NCBI RefSeq assembly: GCF_015477775.1
Contig: NZ_JADLQO010000022.1
Span: 1-64,000, forward strand
Length of the DNA: 64,000 nt
From: Nocardia abscessus
GTDB lineage: Bacteria; Actinomycetota; Actinomycetes; Mycobacteriales; Mycobacteriaceae
Direction: 5' to 3'
The notes below the pieces were generated by a model, which had not been told where the DNA came from, ran no database searches, and saw only the letters and a list, made by a program, of their open reading frames with translations. Of this stretch, positions 34,654-42,353 are shown piece by piece. A program made the translations under genes and the position numbers. How positions within the stretch are numbered: position 1 is the stretch's first letter; the number at the start of each line of letters is the position of its first letter.

Positions 34654-35238
34654 ATGAGCGAGTCAGAGGTCCGCCGCAGAACCGGTGGCCGCTCGGCCCG
34701 GGTCCGCCAAGCGGTACTGGACGCCACACTGCAACTGGCCGCCGAGAACGGCCCCGACGCGGTGAGCATCCCGGAGGTCGCCCGGATCGCCGGAGTGCAC
34801 GAAACCTCGATCTACCGGCGCTGGGGCACCCGCGAACACCTGATCCTCGACGCGTTGCTCAGCTACAGCTCCCAGCAGTTGCCGATACCCGACACCGGGA
34901 CGGTGCGCGAGGATCTGATCGACTTCGCCCGCTCGATCGCGGCGTATCAGGCGGGTCCGCTCGGGATCGCGCTGGCGCGCGCCATGGCCGTCGCCGAGGA
35001 CGATTCGGGGCTGACGAGCAACCGCATACAGTTCTGGCAGTCCCGGTTCGACCAGGCCCGGGTCATGATCGACCGCGGCGTCGCTCGCGGTGAACTCCCC
35101 GAAACCGTCGACGCGGCAACGGCTTTGGAAGCGCTGGTCGCCCCGGTGCATTTCCGGGCGCTACTGACCCGCCAGCCCGTCGATGAGCCGTTCCTCATGC
35201 GTGTGGTCGACCAACTGCTCCACGGAATCAGCCTGTAG
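34654..35238 (+). CDS. TetR family regulator of the cyclase/hydrolase locus
   Basis: A 194-residue TetR protein starting MSESEVRRRTGGRSARV (ATG at 34645 is possible; longer frames would run through the operators). The HTH reads ENGPDAVSIPEVARIAGVHE, then TSIYRRWGTREHLILDAL, the TetR subgroup with an RRWG turn. The C-terminal domain has a TetR_C_11-like look (LIDFARSIAAYQAGPLGIAL). Four matching palindromes in two divergent promoters, at 34.6 kb and 37.0-37.1 kb, make this regulator the likely controller of both operons. Confidence 0.9.
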   Translation: MSESEVRRRTGGRSARVRQAVLDATLQLAAENGPDAVSIPEVARIAGVHETSIYRRWGTREHLILDALLSYSSQQLPIPDTGTVREDLIDFARSIAAYQAGPLGIALARAMAVAEDDSGLTSNRIQFWQSRFDQARVMIDRGVARGELPETVDAATALEALVAPVHFRALLTRQPVDEPFLMRVVDQLLHGISL

Positions 35239-35267
35239 ACAACCAGGAGCGCTCGCTCACCGTGTCA

Positions 35268-35292
35268 GCGAACGGGTCACCCACCCGTTCGC
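35268..35292. terminator. Hairpin between convergent TetR and hydrolase genes
   Basis: Ten-pair perfect stem GCGAACGGGT / ACCCGTTCGC with a five-base loop. No T-run. Placed 30 bases after the TetR stop; may serve both directions. Confidence 0.55.
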
Positions 35293-35351
35293 GCCTCACG
35301 CTTCGCCTGGCCGCAGCTGAACCGGCCGTCTCAACGGCTGGCCGCGACGCT

Positions 35352-35387
35352 CCGGTATCGGCAGCCGCTTCAGGCCGCCGATACCGG
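35352..35387. terminator. Second hairpin, before the hydrolase stop
   Basis: Eleven-pair perfect stem CCGGTATCGGC / GCCGATACCGG with a 14-base loop, 16 bases beyond the hydrolase stop codon. Likely terminator for the minus-strand hydrolase gene. Confidence 0.55.
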
Positions 35388-35402
35388 GGAGAGGTGGGAG
35401 GG

Positions 35403-36719
35403 TCAGGTGGTCAGTTGGGTGTGCACCCACCGCATCGACATGCCCAGCCACTCATCGAAGTGGCTCATCGCGCAGTGGTCGTCGCCCGGGTAGAGCTTGA
35501 GCAGTCCGCGGGGTGCAAGCGTGGCGATGTCGATGGAGTCCTGAGTGCGCACCAGTGTGTCGGAGTCGCCGTTGATGACCAGCAACGGAATGCTGATCTG
35601 GGGACACAGTTCACGAACGGTCAAGCTCGACAACCGGCGCAGCAAGTCGAAGGTGCCGGTGGCCGCCACGGCGTTGGCCAGGGTCCAGGCCATGATTTCG
35701 GGAACGCCGATCGAGCCGGTCAGCGCCCAGGTCTTCTCCGCGGGTGCGCCGTTGGAGACCACCGCGCGTAGCCGAGCATCGGTGGCGGCCATGCGGGTAG
35801 ACCAATAAGCGCCGAAACTGAGCCCGAACATGCCGATGCTGGTGGGCTCGACGCGGGGATGCTCGGCGAGATAGTCGATGACGTAGTGGTAGATCGCTTC
35901 AGAGGCCGGCGACATCGGTTGGGTGTAGTCGTAGGTGCCGGGCATCTCCATGGCGAACACGCCCAGCCCGGCCGGACGGTGAGCGAGGCTGGGAAACAGC
36001 AGTTCGGCGATCGTGCCCTCGATACCGTTGGTGACCAACACGGTCGGCACACGGTGGGTCCCGGGCGGGAAGAGGGTGTAGCCGCGCACGGTTTCGTTTC
36101 CGGCGGGGATCTCGACGGCTTCGATGACCAGGTCCATCGCCGGGGCCAGTGCGAGCAGCAGCACATGGGTCAGCCGCCGGGACACGGCGTAGGCCTGCAG
36201 CCGGTGCGGTGTCCACCCGGGCCAAGACGCGGCGAAGGTATAGACCGTCGTCTTGATCAGCGCGTCGACCGCGGTGGCGGCATCGGCGTGGGCGGGATGT
36301 TCGACGATGAACCGCTCGACCAGATCGGGATTCGGTTGCCCACCGCGCTCGGACAGAATCGATACCGCGGGGGCGAGGAGCTTGCCCAGGTGCTCGATCG
36401 CGGTGTGATTGGTGTCGTCGAGCAGCTCGCGCACCGACGGGCCGCCGAGGCGTTCGAGGGCCGCGTCGGCGGTGGCGATGTGGGGCTCGGCGAGGTCGTT
36501 CCAGTACCCGGACCAGGCCTCGTCGGTGAAGGAACGGCACCGGTCGAGTTGACGGGTGAACTCGAGTTTGTCGATCGCACCCATATTCGAGAACCGGTCC
36601 ACGAACAGCGCGGGCAAAAAGAACCGGGTACCGATCGGTGTGGACAGGCGTTCGGTGACGTGAACGAAGGCCGCGGTGCTGATGAAAAGTTTCGTCGCCA
36701 GCCGAGACGCGCGATTCAT
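35403..36719 (-). CDS. Large alpha/beta hydrolase
   Basis: A 438-residue alpha/beta hydrolase with an approximately 190-residue N-terminal helical extension, as in the FrsA/DUF1100-like esterase group. ATG at 36719 (MNRASRLATKLF) has AAAGGA 7 bases upstream. The nucleophile elbow is GMFGLSFGAYWS, the acid LLVINGDSD, and the base GDDHCAM. TNGIEGT stands at the oxyanion strand. The frame stays open upstream to 37229 but that part is not protein-like apart from the MSYPWPLDA stretch. It is divergent from 37.1 kb across two palindromes of the TetR type. A degraded second copy of its C-terminus lies at 31245-31460. Confidence 0.85.
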   Translation of the reverse strand: MNRASRLATKLFISTAAFVHVTERLSTPIGTRFFLPALFVDRFSNMGAIDKLEFTRQLDRCRSFTDEAWSGYWNDLAEPHIATADAALERLGGPSVRELLDDTNHTAIEHLGKLLAPAVSILSERGGQPNPDLVERFIVEHPAHADAATAVDALIKTTVYTFAASWPGWTPHRLQAYAVSRRLTHVLLLALAPAMDLVIEAVEIPAGNETVRGYTLFPPGTHRVPTVLVTNGIEGTIAELLFPSLAHRPAGLGVFAMEMPGTYDYTQPMSPASEAIYHYVIDYLAEHPRVEPTSIGMFGLSFGAYWSTRMAATDARLRAVVSNGAPAEKTWALTGSIGVPEIMAWTLANAVAATGTFDLLRRLSSLTVRELCPQISIPLLVINGDSDTLVRTQDSIDIATLAPRGLLKLYPGDDHCAMSHFDEWLGMSMRWVHTQLTT

Positions 36720-36875
36720 CGGTGGATCCTTTCGGGGTGCGTCGAGGTAGCCGGGGTGGCGTCGCATGACCAGCAATCGAAGCGCGCAGCCGGTATCGAT
36801 GACCCGCCGCGGCATCGAACAGCGGTGGCATCGACGGGGGAGCGTTCGCTGCCGGATTCTGCGGCGCCGACGTTT

Positions 36876-37013
36876 GGAATTGGTTGAGGCTCGAGCGATG
36901 CCGGCGTGGTTCACGAGCCGAACCGGACGCGAGGCCGCCCAGGGTGAGTTGGAAGCCAGCCGATCATCAGTCCCGAACAGCTCCGCTGCGTCCAGCGGCC
37001 ATGGATACGACAT
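36876..37013 (-). pseudogene. Remnant starting MSYPWPLDAAELFG
   Basis: The ATG at 37013 has a GAAGGA ribosome site. About 44 residues (MSYPWPLDAAELFG, then DDRLASNSPWAASRPVR) look coding before the frame becomes arginine-rich. The start matches MSYQWPLDA at 34548, and both follow a pair of TTAACGCAA palindromes, so the two promoter-plus-first-gene units are duplicates. It is in frame with the hydrolase gene, so a long fusion cannot be excluded. Confidence 0.35.
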
Positions 37014-37038
37014 TGCGGTTCCTTCGAGACCCGTGCAC

Positions 37039-37061
37039 CTAACGCAATAACACTGCGTTAG
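37039..37061. promoter_or_regulatory. Operator palindrome CTAACGCAA-N5-CTGCGTTAG (copy 3)
   Basis: Arms CTAACGCA and TGCGTTAG pair perfectly; spacing and spacer (TAACA) resemble copy 1. Lies 26 bases before the MSYPWPLDA start, upstream of the hydrolase gene. Confidence 0.65.
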
Positions 37062-37085
37062 CACGACGCTACGACCCCACGTTAG

Positions 37086-37108
37086 ATAACGCAAGAGTCT
37101 TGCGTTAA
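37086..37108. promoter_or_regulatory. Operator palindrome ATAACGCAA-N5-TTGCGTTAA (copy 4)
   Basis: Nine-base arms with one mismatch, spacer GAGTC, 47 bases centre to centre from copy 3. The paired arrangement repeats that of copies 1 and 2. Confidence 0.68.
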
Positions 37109-37206
37109 GTTGTAGCTGTGGCGGTGCGTACCGCACGCACCTGACCTGCCCCGCCCGCGAACTGCTGCGTCGGCCGTGCATCGTCTCGGCGCGCAACCGG
37201 GCCGCG

Positions 37207-37596
37207 ATGTCGACCGGAATTCGCTGCACACCCCCCTCGCAACTCCGAACACATGCCGCGTCCGAGGCCTATCGAGAGACCGGCACGATAGCCGGCCTGT
37301 CGCCCGGACGCACTCGGAAACGAACCGAGATGCTGCTGGCCGCACACGCACTGGTCGGCGCACTGTCCACCGGTAAGGCCGTCGCACAACTGTTCGCGAC
37401 CGAACGTGACAAGGGCAAATTCCACCCGGCCGCGATCCGACACGTCCAGTTCCCGTCCCTGCTCCGCGCCGGTGTTCTCGCGGCCGGACTCCTGGACGAC
37501 GCAATCCGAGCGGACCGATACGAAGCCTCCACCTGGGACGACCTGGTCATCACCACCACCGTCGCCCAACAACTCGCCTTCGGCCTCACTGAATAA
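37207..37596 (+). CDS. Hypothetical protein divergent from the hydrolase
   Basis: A 129-residue frame with protein-like helical segments (RTRKRTEMLLAAHALVGALS, then RAGVLAAGLLDDAIRADRYE). The first 40 residues are less convincing, and no good ribosome site is seen. At the equivalent place of the other operator pair the TetR gene stands, but this protein has no HTH. It could be the tail of an older gene. Function unknown. Confidence 0.4.
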   Translation: MSTGIRCTPPSQLRTHAASEAYRETGTIAGLSPGRTRKRTEMLLAAHALVGALSTGKAVAQLFATERDKGKFHPAAIRHVQFPSLLRAGVLAAGLLDDAIRADRYEASTWDDLVITTTVAQQLAFGLTE

Positions 37597-38238
37597 ATCC
37601 CCCGCACCACGACAGAGGGGGTGTCCAGCCGCAGAAAAGGGTGACTGTCGACTTATCTGGCGACTGTCGCCGCCGCCGCGACCGCACCGAACGCAGCCCC
37701 ACCTTGGGTCATGGCTACGGCGAACAGGGTGTTCGGACTGTGATCATCTCCAGCGCTCGGCAGTAATAATGCTGCCTACGGGAAAAGCAACCGACAGATT
37801 GAAAAACAGCCACCAGGACCCTCGACCGGTGCCCGCGAAGGCGTCGGCGGCCGACGTGCGCGATGGTCCGGTAGCGAAATTGGAAGCGGCTGGCTGGCCA
37901 AACGTAGTCGAGCGCAACCCACGACGCTTTTACCTCCGGGTCCCGCCGTCGTCGACGTCTCCAGGACGGGAAGAACCCCTGTTGGGACCGCGACGATGAG
38001 CATCATCCGACCCCGTTCGAGCCGACCGTGGCCTTGAAAGTGGTCGTGTGGGCTCCGCTGATCGGAGAAGTTCAAGTGCGTAGTCGGGGTCCGGCAACAT
38101 GCTCGGCAGCCGCGGCAACCCAAAGCTGTGGTCCTGCTCGAGCGGAGCTGGAAGACCATCTGGTCAGCCCCTCGACATGGACTGTCACGTCGGCTTGAAA
38201 ATCAGCGGCACTGGTTGCCGCCGTAGTTGGTGGAGGGG
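37597..38238. other. Region without recognised gene
   Basis: About 640 bases with only short, shadow-like frames. A minus-strand stretch near 38100 (SFGLPRLPSMLPDPDYALEL) looks weakly protein-like but has no start or end that makes sense. Probably decayed DNA. Confidence 0.4.
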
Positions 38239-38526
38239 TCAGGTTGGTGCCGACGACAGATTGCGCGTGCGGTGGGCCCGGACAGGGCATTTGCCCGAGC
38301 AGTACAGCGCTGGTCTGGGCCGGGGTGCGCCACAGTTGGCGGCGGGTGCCGTGGTCGTCGACCTCATACCCACCCAAGGCCCCGTCTCGACGATCGCGGG
38401 GATCTCCTCGACGGGTATCAGCTGTTGGGCAGCCAGCAGGGGCACGCGGCGCATCTGGAACCCGATATGCCAGTCCGAGGTATGCAGGATCCCCCTGCGC
38501 AACAGAATATTCCGGCTCATCGACAC
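38239..38526 (-). CDS. Small protein with Cys-rich C-terminus
   Basis: A 95-residue frame. The end, CGAPRPRPALYCSGKCPVRA followed by HRTR, has the look of a small zinc-binding knuckle with paired cysteines, as in short actinobacterial proteins. The first half (GILHTSDWHIGFQMRRVPLL) is basic and of unclear origin. Composition of overlapping frames is similar, so this may be a fragment. Confidence 0.3.
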   Translation of the reverse strand: MSMSRNILLRRGILHTSDWHIGFQMRRVPLLAAQQLIPVEEIPAIVETGPWVGMRSTTTAPAANCGAPRPRPALYCSGKCPVRAHRTRNLSSAPT

Positions 38527-38739
38527 GTTCCGGCCCCCGGCTGGGCGCGCGGAGGTCGTGTGCTCGGCAAGTGGACCGCGGGCGTGGGTGCAATCATCGG
38601 TCGCCGTCCGATCACTGCTCCTCGCGCGGACTACTGAGCGTCTCGAGGCGTGCGGCCGCCGACTCCATGAGCACTGCCGCCCTGTTCGTGAGATCGTCGG
38701 ACCTCGGTTGCACGCCCTGGTCGAGCTCTCACCGACATC

Positions 38740-39624
38740 TCAGCCCTTCGGCGCGGGGTTGATTGTGTCACCGTCCCAGGTCAGATCCGATTTCTCGGTG
38801 ATCTCGAAGGCCTCGAAACGATCGTCGGCCAGAACCGCGTCGATCAGAGTCCGTGAGCCGGCGACGATCGTGGAGTCGAAGTCGATCTCGCTGGCCACGA
38901 CCCATGCGTGGTCGGCGGGCCAGAGCAGCTGGGGCGTCACTCCGGGGAAATCGGTCGTCCATCCCAAGCCCGCCGCATGCACCCAGCTGGGGTCGGCGAG
39001 TTCGGAGAGACTGGTGTCGAACAACATGAAGTCGCGTCCCGGCCACTGCAGGAAAGGCCCTGCCTCGACCGCCCGTCTGACCTGCGGCGCGACAGAGGCA
39101 GCCAGCTCGGCGTCGATTCGAGCTCGCTCGCGCTCGAGGTTCTGCGGATCGCCGTCGGTGGACGCGACGAACACCGCACCCGAGGATGTGTTCAGCTCGC
39201 CGAATCCATTCCAAACTCCAGCCGTCACCTCTTCCGGTGCCTCGGTGGCTGCGCGGAGGTGGACAGTGAGCGCGGCCAGCAGGCATGGGTCGAACCACCC
39301 CTCGACGGTCTGGCCGACTTTCCAGCCGTCGTCGAACGACATCGCCGCCTCGTCCTCATCGTCGGTAAGGTTGCGCCACTGCACCAGCGGATGCATCACT
39401 CTGCCGTTGCGCACGGCGACCTCGGCCCACGGCCACATCGCCTCGTCCACGATCTCGGGATTGCCCCACTCGTCGGTGACCGTGACGTCGCGGCGGGTCG
39501 CCTCGACCGGGTGCAGGATCCGCGCATAAGCCTCAAAGCCGGTACCAGCGACGCCGCCGACCCCGTGTTCGCCGACGCGCGCCAGCAGCCACCCCCCACG
39601 CTCGAAATCCGTTGTGAACTCCAC
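38740..39624 (-). CDS. Conserved hypothetical protein
   Basis: A 294-residue soluble, acidic protein starting MEFTTDFERGGWLLARVG. Well-formed sequence without signal peptide, for example DDEDEAAMSFDDGWKVGQTV and WPGRDFMLFDTSLSELADPS. It seems to be one of the actinobacterial proteins of unknown function that may belong to the SMI1/SUKH-like or related immunity group (PQLLWPADHAWVVASEIDFD), but that assignment is weak. No toxin gene is next to it. Stands alone. Confidence 0.7.
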   Translation of the reverse strand: MEFTTDFERGGWLLARVGEHGVGGVAGTGFEAYARILHPVEATRRDVTVTDEWGNPEIVDEAMWPWAEVAVRNGRVMHPLVQWRNLTDDEDEAAMSFDDGWKVGQTVEGWFDPCLLAALTVHLRAATEAPEEVTAGVWNGFGELNTSSGAVFVASTDGDPQNLERERARIDAELAASVAPQVRRAVEAGPFLQWPGRDFMLFDTSLSELADPSWVHAAGLGWTTDFPGVTPQLLWPADHAWVVASEIDFDSTIVAGSRTLIDAVLADDRFEAFEITEKSDLTWDGDTINPAPKG

Positions 39625-40082
39625 CCAGCCAGCCTAGTGAGCCACGCCTGTAGGGCAGATCTGTCTCTGGCGTCAGCTCCGTCGGGCTGCTGTAGCCGTC
39701 CGAGGATCGACCGCGCCTGTCGCGCGATGACGCTCACCTCGCCGACCGAGCCAGCTGCCATCGTCTCCCGATTGACCGGATCGAATATCGCCGCAGCCAC
39801 ACGATGGGCCGATTCCGTCGCGGCAAGTAACGCAAAATACGCCGCACTGCGCCGCACCGGAGCCCCCAGTAACGGCCGTCACCGACCCGCGCAACCAGTG
39901 GTCGTAGCGTGAACGCGCGCTCGAGCCGCGACCGCTCGGGTGCCATCTGACCGATCCACCGCCGCCCGGCCCGACGGGCGAAAATTATCGGCTCGACTTC
40001 CCGGACGACCGCACCCAGAATGAACATCTGCCACCACGAAACCACGTAGCCCCCGGGGCAATCGAGCAAAGGACAGCGTCCA
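39625..40082. other. Intergenic region with a possible recombinase C-terminal fragment
   Basis: A plus-strand frame from 39727 to 39912 (MTLTSPTEPAAIVSRLTGSN, then AAATRWADSVAASNAKYAAL) has the look of the last residues of an actinobacterial integrase, but nothing upstream supports a full gene. The minus strand offers arginine-rich shadows. No secure gene. Confidence 0.3.
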
Positions 40083-40505
40083 GTGTCCACATTCTTCAAC
40101 CCCTGGCGGCGCCTGCGCCACCTGCTGGACCGCAGCGATCGCCCCCCGCGGCAGACGGATTCGCCCTCGCGCCCATCATCGGTCCGGTCGATAGATCTCG
40201 CGGCCCTGCAAGCCGATCTCGATCGGCAGTGGGCCGATACCGCCGGAAGATACGTCGGCCTGTTGCTGCAGGGCCACTCGCACGATCCCGACGGGCTGGA
40301 GCGCGTACTACGCATTATCGCCGCGACCGGAGAGCCCATGGCGATGTTCAGTCTCGCGGTCGCCCTGCGCCGCAACGGACAGGACGAGGAGGGGCAGGTT
40401 TGGATGGAACGGGCCATCGCATCCGGCGACCCCAAAGTCGCCGCCCTGGTTTCCGAGCTCGCGGCCCGCGCCGACGGCGGCACCGCGACCGAAGGGCGCG
40501 AATGA
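40083..40505 (+). CDS. Hypothetical protein with Sel1/TPR-like C-terminal half
   Basis: A 140-residue frame (GTG start). The N-terminal third is basic and disordered-looking. Residues 40-135 form helical pairs of tetratricopeptide/Sel1 character (GEPMAMFSLAVALRRNGQDE, then WMERAIASGDPKVAALVSEL). The stop overlaps the next start (ATGA). Likely a scaffold or regulatory protein; partner unknown. Confidence 0.55.
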   Translation: MSTFFNPWRRLRHLLDRSDRPPRQTDSPSRPSSVRSIDLAALQADLDRQWADTAGRYVGLLLQGHSHDPDGLERVLRIIAATGEPMAMFSLAVALRRNGQDEEGQVWMERAIASGDPKVAALVSELAARADGGTATEGRE

Positions 40506-40753
40506 ACGACACCTGGTACGAGATCTACCTTCCACCCGGCAATCTCGACACGACGGACGGTCCTCTCACGGGAACCCGACCCCGGCCGAACGACAACACG
40601 GCCGCTGAGCATTGCGGTGGCACCGGCCGATCCGGAGCCCGTGCCCTTCGGCAGTCCGATCGCCCTCGACCTCGATCTGTTCTTCCACGGCAGCGCGGGG
40701 GCCGTCGACGAGGACCTGCAGTCTCCGCGGGCGAGATCCCTGCTGCCGGGTGA
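40502..40753 (+). pseudogene. Small frame coupled to the TPR-like gene, probably frameshifted
   Basis: The ATG overlaps the upstream stop. MNDTWYEIYLPPGNLDTTDG reads as a normal N-terminus, but after about 30 residues the frame becomes arginine-rich. The adjacent frame is then protein-like (PVPFGSPIALDLDLFFHGSA). One indel near 40600 would restore a protein of about 110 residues. Unrecognised. Confidence 0.35.
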
Positions 40754-40845
40754 GGTTGTACTGAGAGTTGGTCTCGCGAAGCGATGTCGGCTCTGGGAGG
40801 AGCCCCGGCCGCGTCGCGGGCCGGTTCGCCTCCATAGCCGCGTCG

Positions 40846-41709
40846 CTAGTGTCGATTAGTGAGATCGAATCGTTCTGCGAACTCCGACATTCGGTCGTGC
40901 TGCTCGTCGGCGGTTCCCGGGGCCAGGTTGACGAGGATCCGGGTCACCCCCTGTTCTTCGAGCTGCTGGACCTGCTCGACCGACAGATCGGACGGGCCCC
41001 AGCGGGTGTACTCCAGGGCGGCCGGGTCGCGGCCCGCTTCCGCAGCAGTCTTACGTGCCAGCTCGATTTGCAGTTCGCGCTCGGCGTCGTCGAGCATTCC
41101 ACCCGCGAAGTAGCCGTCGCCCCGTCGACCCGCGCGGCGGGCGGCAGCTCGGCTGGACCCGCCCACGTGGATCGGAAGTTCCGTTGTCCCGTGCGGTTTG
41201 GGATAGCTGCAGAGCTTGTCGAAGGCGTAGAACTCACCGTGATGGTCGACGCCGTCGGGACCGCCCGACCACAGCAATCGCAGCACGTCGATCGCCTCGT
41301 CGGCGCGGCGACCGCGGGTGTGGAAATCCACTCCCACCGCCTGCGCCTCGCCCGGCAGGGTGCCGAGTCCGACGGTGAGCAGCCGCATGCGTCCTTTGGA
41401 CAGGACATCGACGGTGGCCAGGCGTTTGGCGAGCACCACCGGATGGCGGTACGGCAGCAGCAGGACGCCGGTGCCGAGCAGCAGCCTTTGCGTGACCGCG
41501 GCGACGAAGCTCAGGCAGTCCAGGGGATCGAAGTAGGGCGACGCCGGAGGCAGTTCTCCGGCACCGTACGACGCGCCGGGATACAGCGCGATGTGGTCCT
41601 GCAGATACAGGGCCTCGAAACCGCACGCCTCGGCATGCTGGGCAAACGTGACGAGCCGGTCGGGATCGGTTCCGTTGAACGGCGTGCTGTAGCTGATCGC
41701 GAATTTCAC
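40846..41709 (-). CDS. LLM class F420-dependent oxidoreductase
   Basis: A 287-residue luciferase-like protein (GTG start at 41709 with AAAGGA upstream; first residues VKFAISYSTPFNGTD). The TIM-barrel pattern is clear: GFEALYLQDHIALYPGASYG, LLLGTGVLLLPYRHPVVLAK, RMRLLTVGLGTLPGEAQAVG, LPIHVGGSSRAAARRAGRRG. This is the TIGR03619-like F420 group. It would transfer hydride between F420 and an unknown substrate in the cytosol. A relic of a related gene lies just upstream at 41920-42095. Confidence 0.9.
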   Translation of the reverse strand: MKFAISYSTPFNGTDPDRLVTFAQHAEACGFEALYLQDHIALYPGASYGAGELPPASPYFDPLDCLSFVAAVTQRLLLGTGVLLLPYRHPVVLAKRLATVDVLSKGRMRLLTVGLGTLPGEAQAVGVDFHTRGRRADEAIDVLRLLWSGGPDGVDHHGEFYAFDKLCSYPKPHGTTELPIHVGGSSRAAARRAGRRGDGYFAGGMLDDAERELQIELARKTAAEAGRDPAALEYTRWGPSDLSVEQVQQLEEQGVTRILVNLAPGTADEQHDRMSEFAERFDLTNRH

Positions 41710-41919
41710 AGATATTCCTTTGCATGCGCGTGGGCGCGGAACCATCGGTAGAGATCGGACGGGAGCGGAGCGGTCATGTGAGGTCGCGTCGTCGTACCCG
41801 CGACCTCATCACCGCACCAGCGTCGAACGGTAGACCTTGCCGCCGACGTCAAGGCAAGCCCTGACGCGGTGGGATCGTCGTTGCCGATCTCGAGCCGAGC
41901 CGCAGCCGTGTGCAGAACT

Positions 41920-42095
41920 TCAGGCCACGTAGTGGTCGGCTATCTTCGCGAATTCATCAAGGGTGCACAGTGTTTCCGGTTCCGGGAGGGTCGGCAGGCC
42001 GAAAAGCAGGCGCTGCACGCCGGCCTCGGCGTAGCCGGCGATCAGGGCCGGATCGGTCGGGACGAATGCGACTGTGGGCCGGACAGCCCAAGCGA
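41920..42095 (-). pseudogene. C-terminal relic of an LLM F420 oxidoreductase
   Basis: The minus strand reads AVRPTVAFVPTDPALIAGYA, then EAGVQRLLFGLPTLPEPETL and DEFAKIADHYVA before a TGA at 41920-41922. This is the typical end of a TIGR03619-like protein. The rest of the gene is absent upstream, so only about 60 codons remain. Confidence 0.55.
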
Positions 42096-42353
42096 GCAAG
42101 CCGCCGACATCATGCCGTTGTAGAGCCCCGGCAGTTTCCGGGTGGCCACGCGGGACCTACCGGGCGGTGCTCCGTGTTTCATCCGAAAGGTGTGAAGCGC
42201 AACTCGATCAATTGTTCGTACGCTCCTTCTGGACTCGTATCCACAGCTACCGGTCCAGGATGATCTGTCCCCGATGCGGACGCGGCGTGTGAATTCGCGT
42301 CACCGCTTTCTCCTCTCTGTTTCGGATGAAACTCATACGGTAAGGAGCGATAC

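Noticed and set aside
35403..37229. A 608-residue hydrolase using the longest frame
   Set aside because: The part before 36719 crosses two operator palindromes and is arginine-rich; a good ribosome site precedes the ATG at 36719.
38099..39529. Plus-strand open frame of more than 470 codons
   Set aside because: It lies opposite the hypothetical gene 38740-39624 and is serine/arginine-rich throughout, without any domain.
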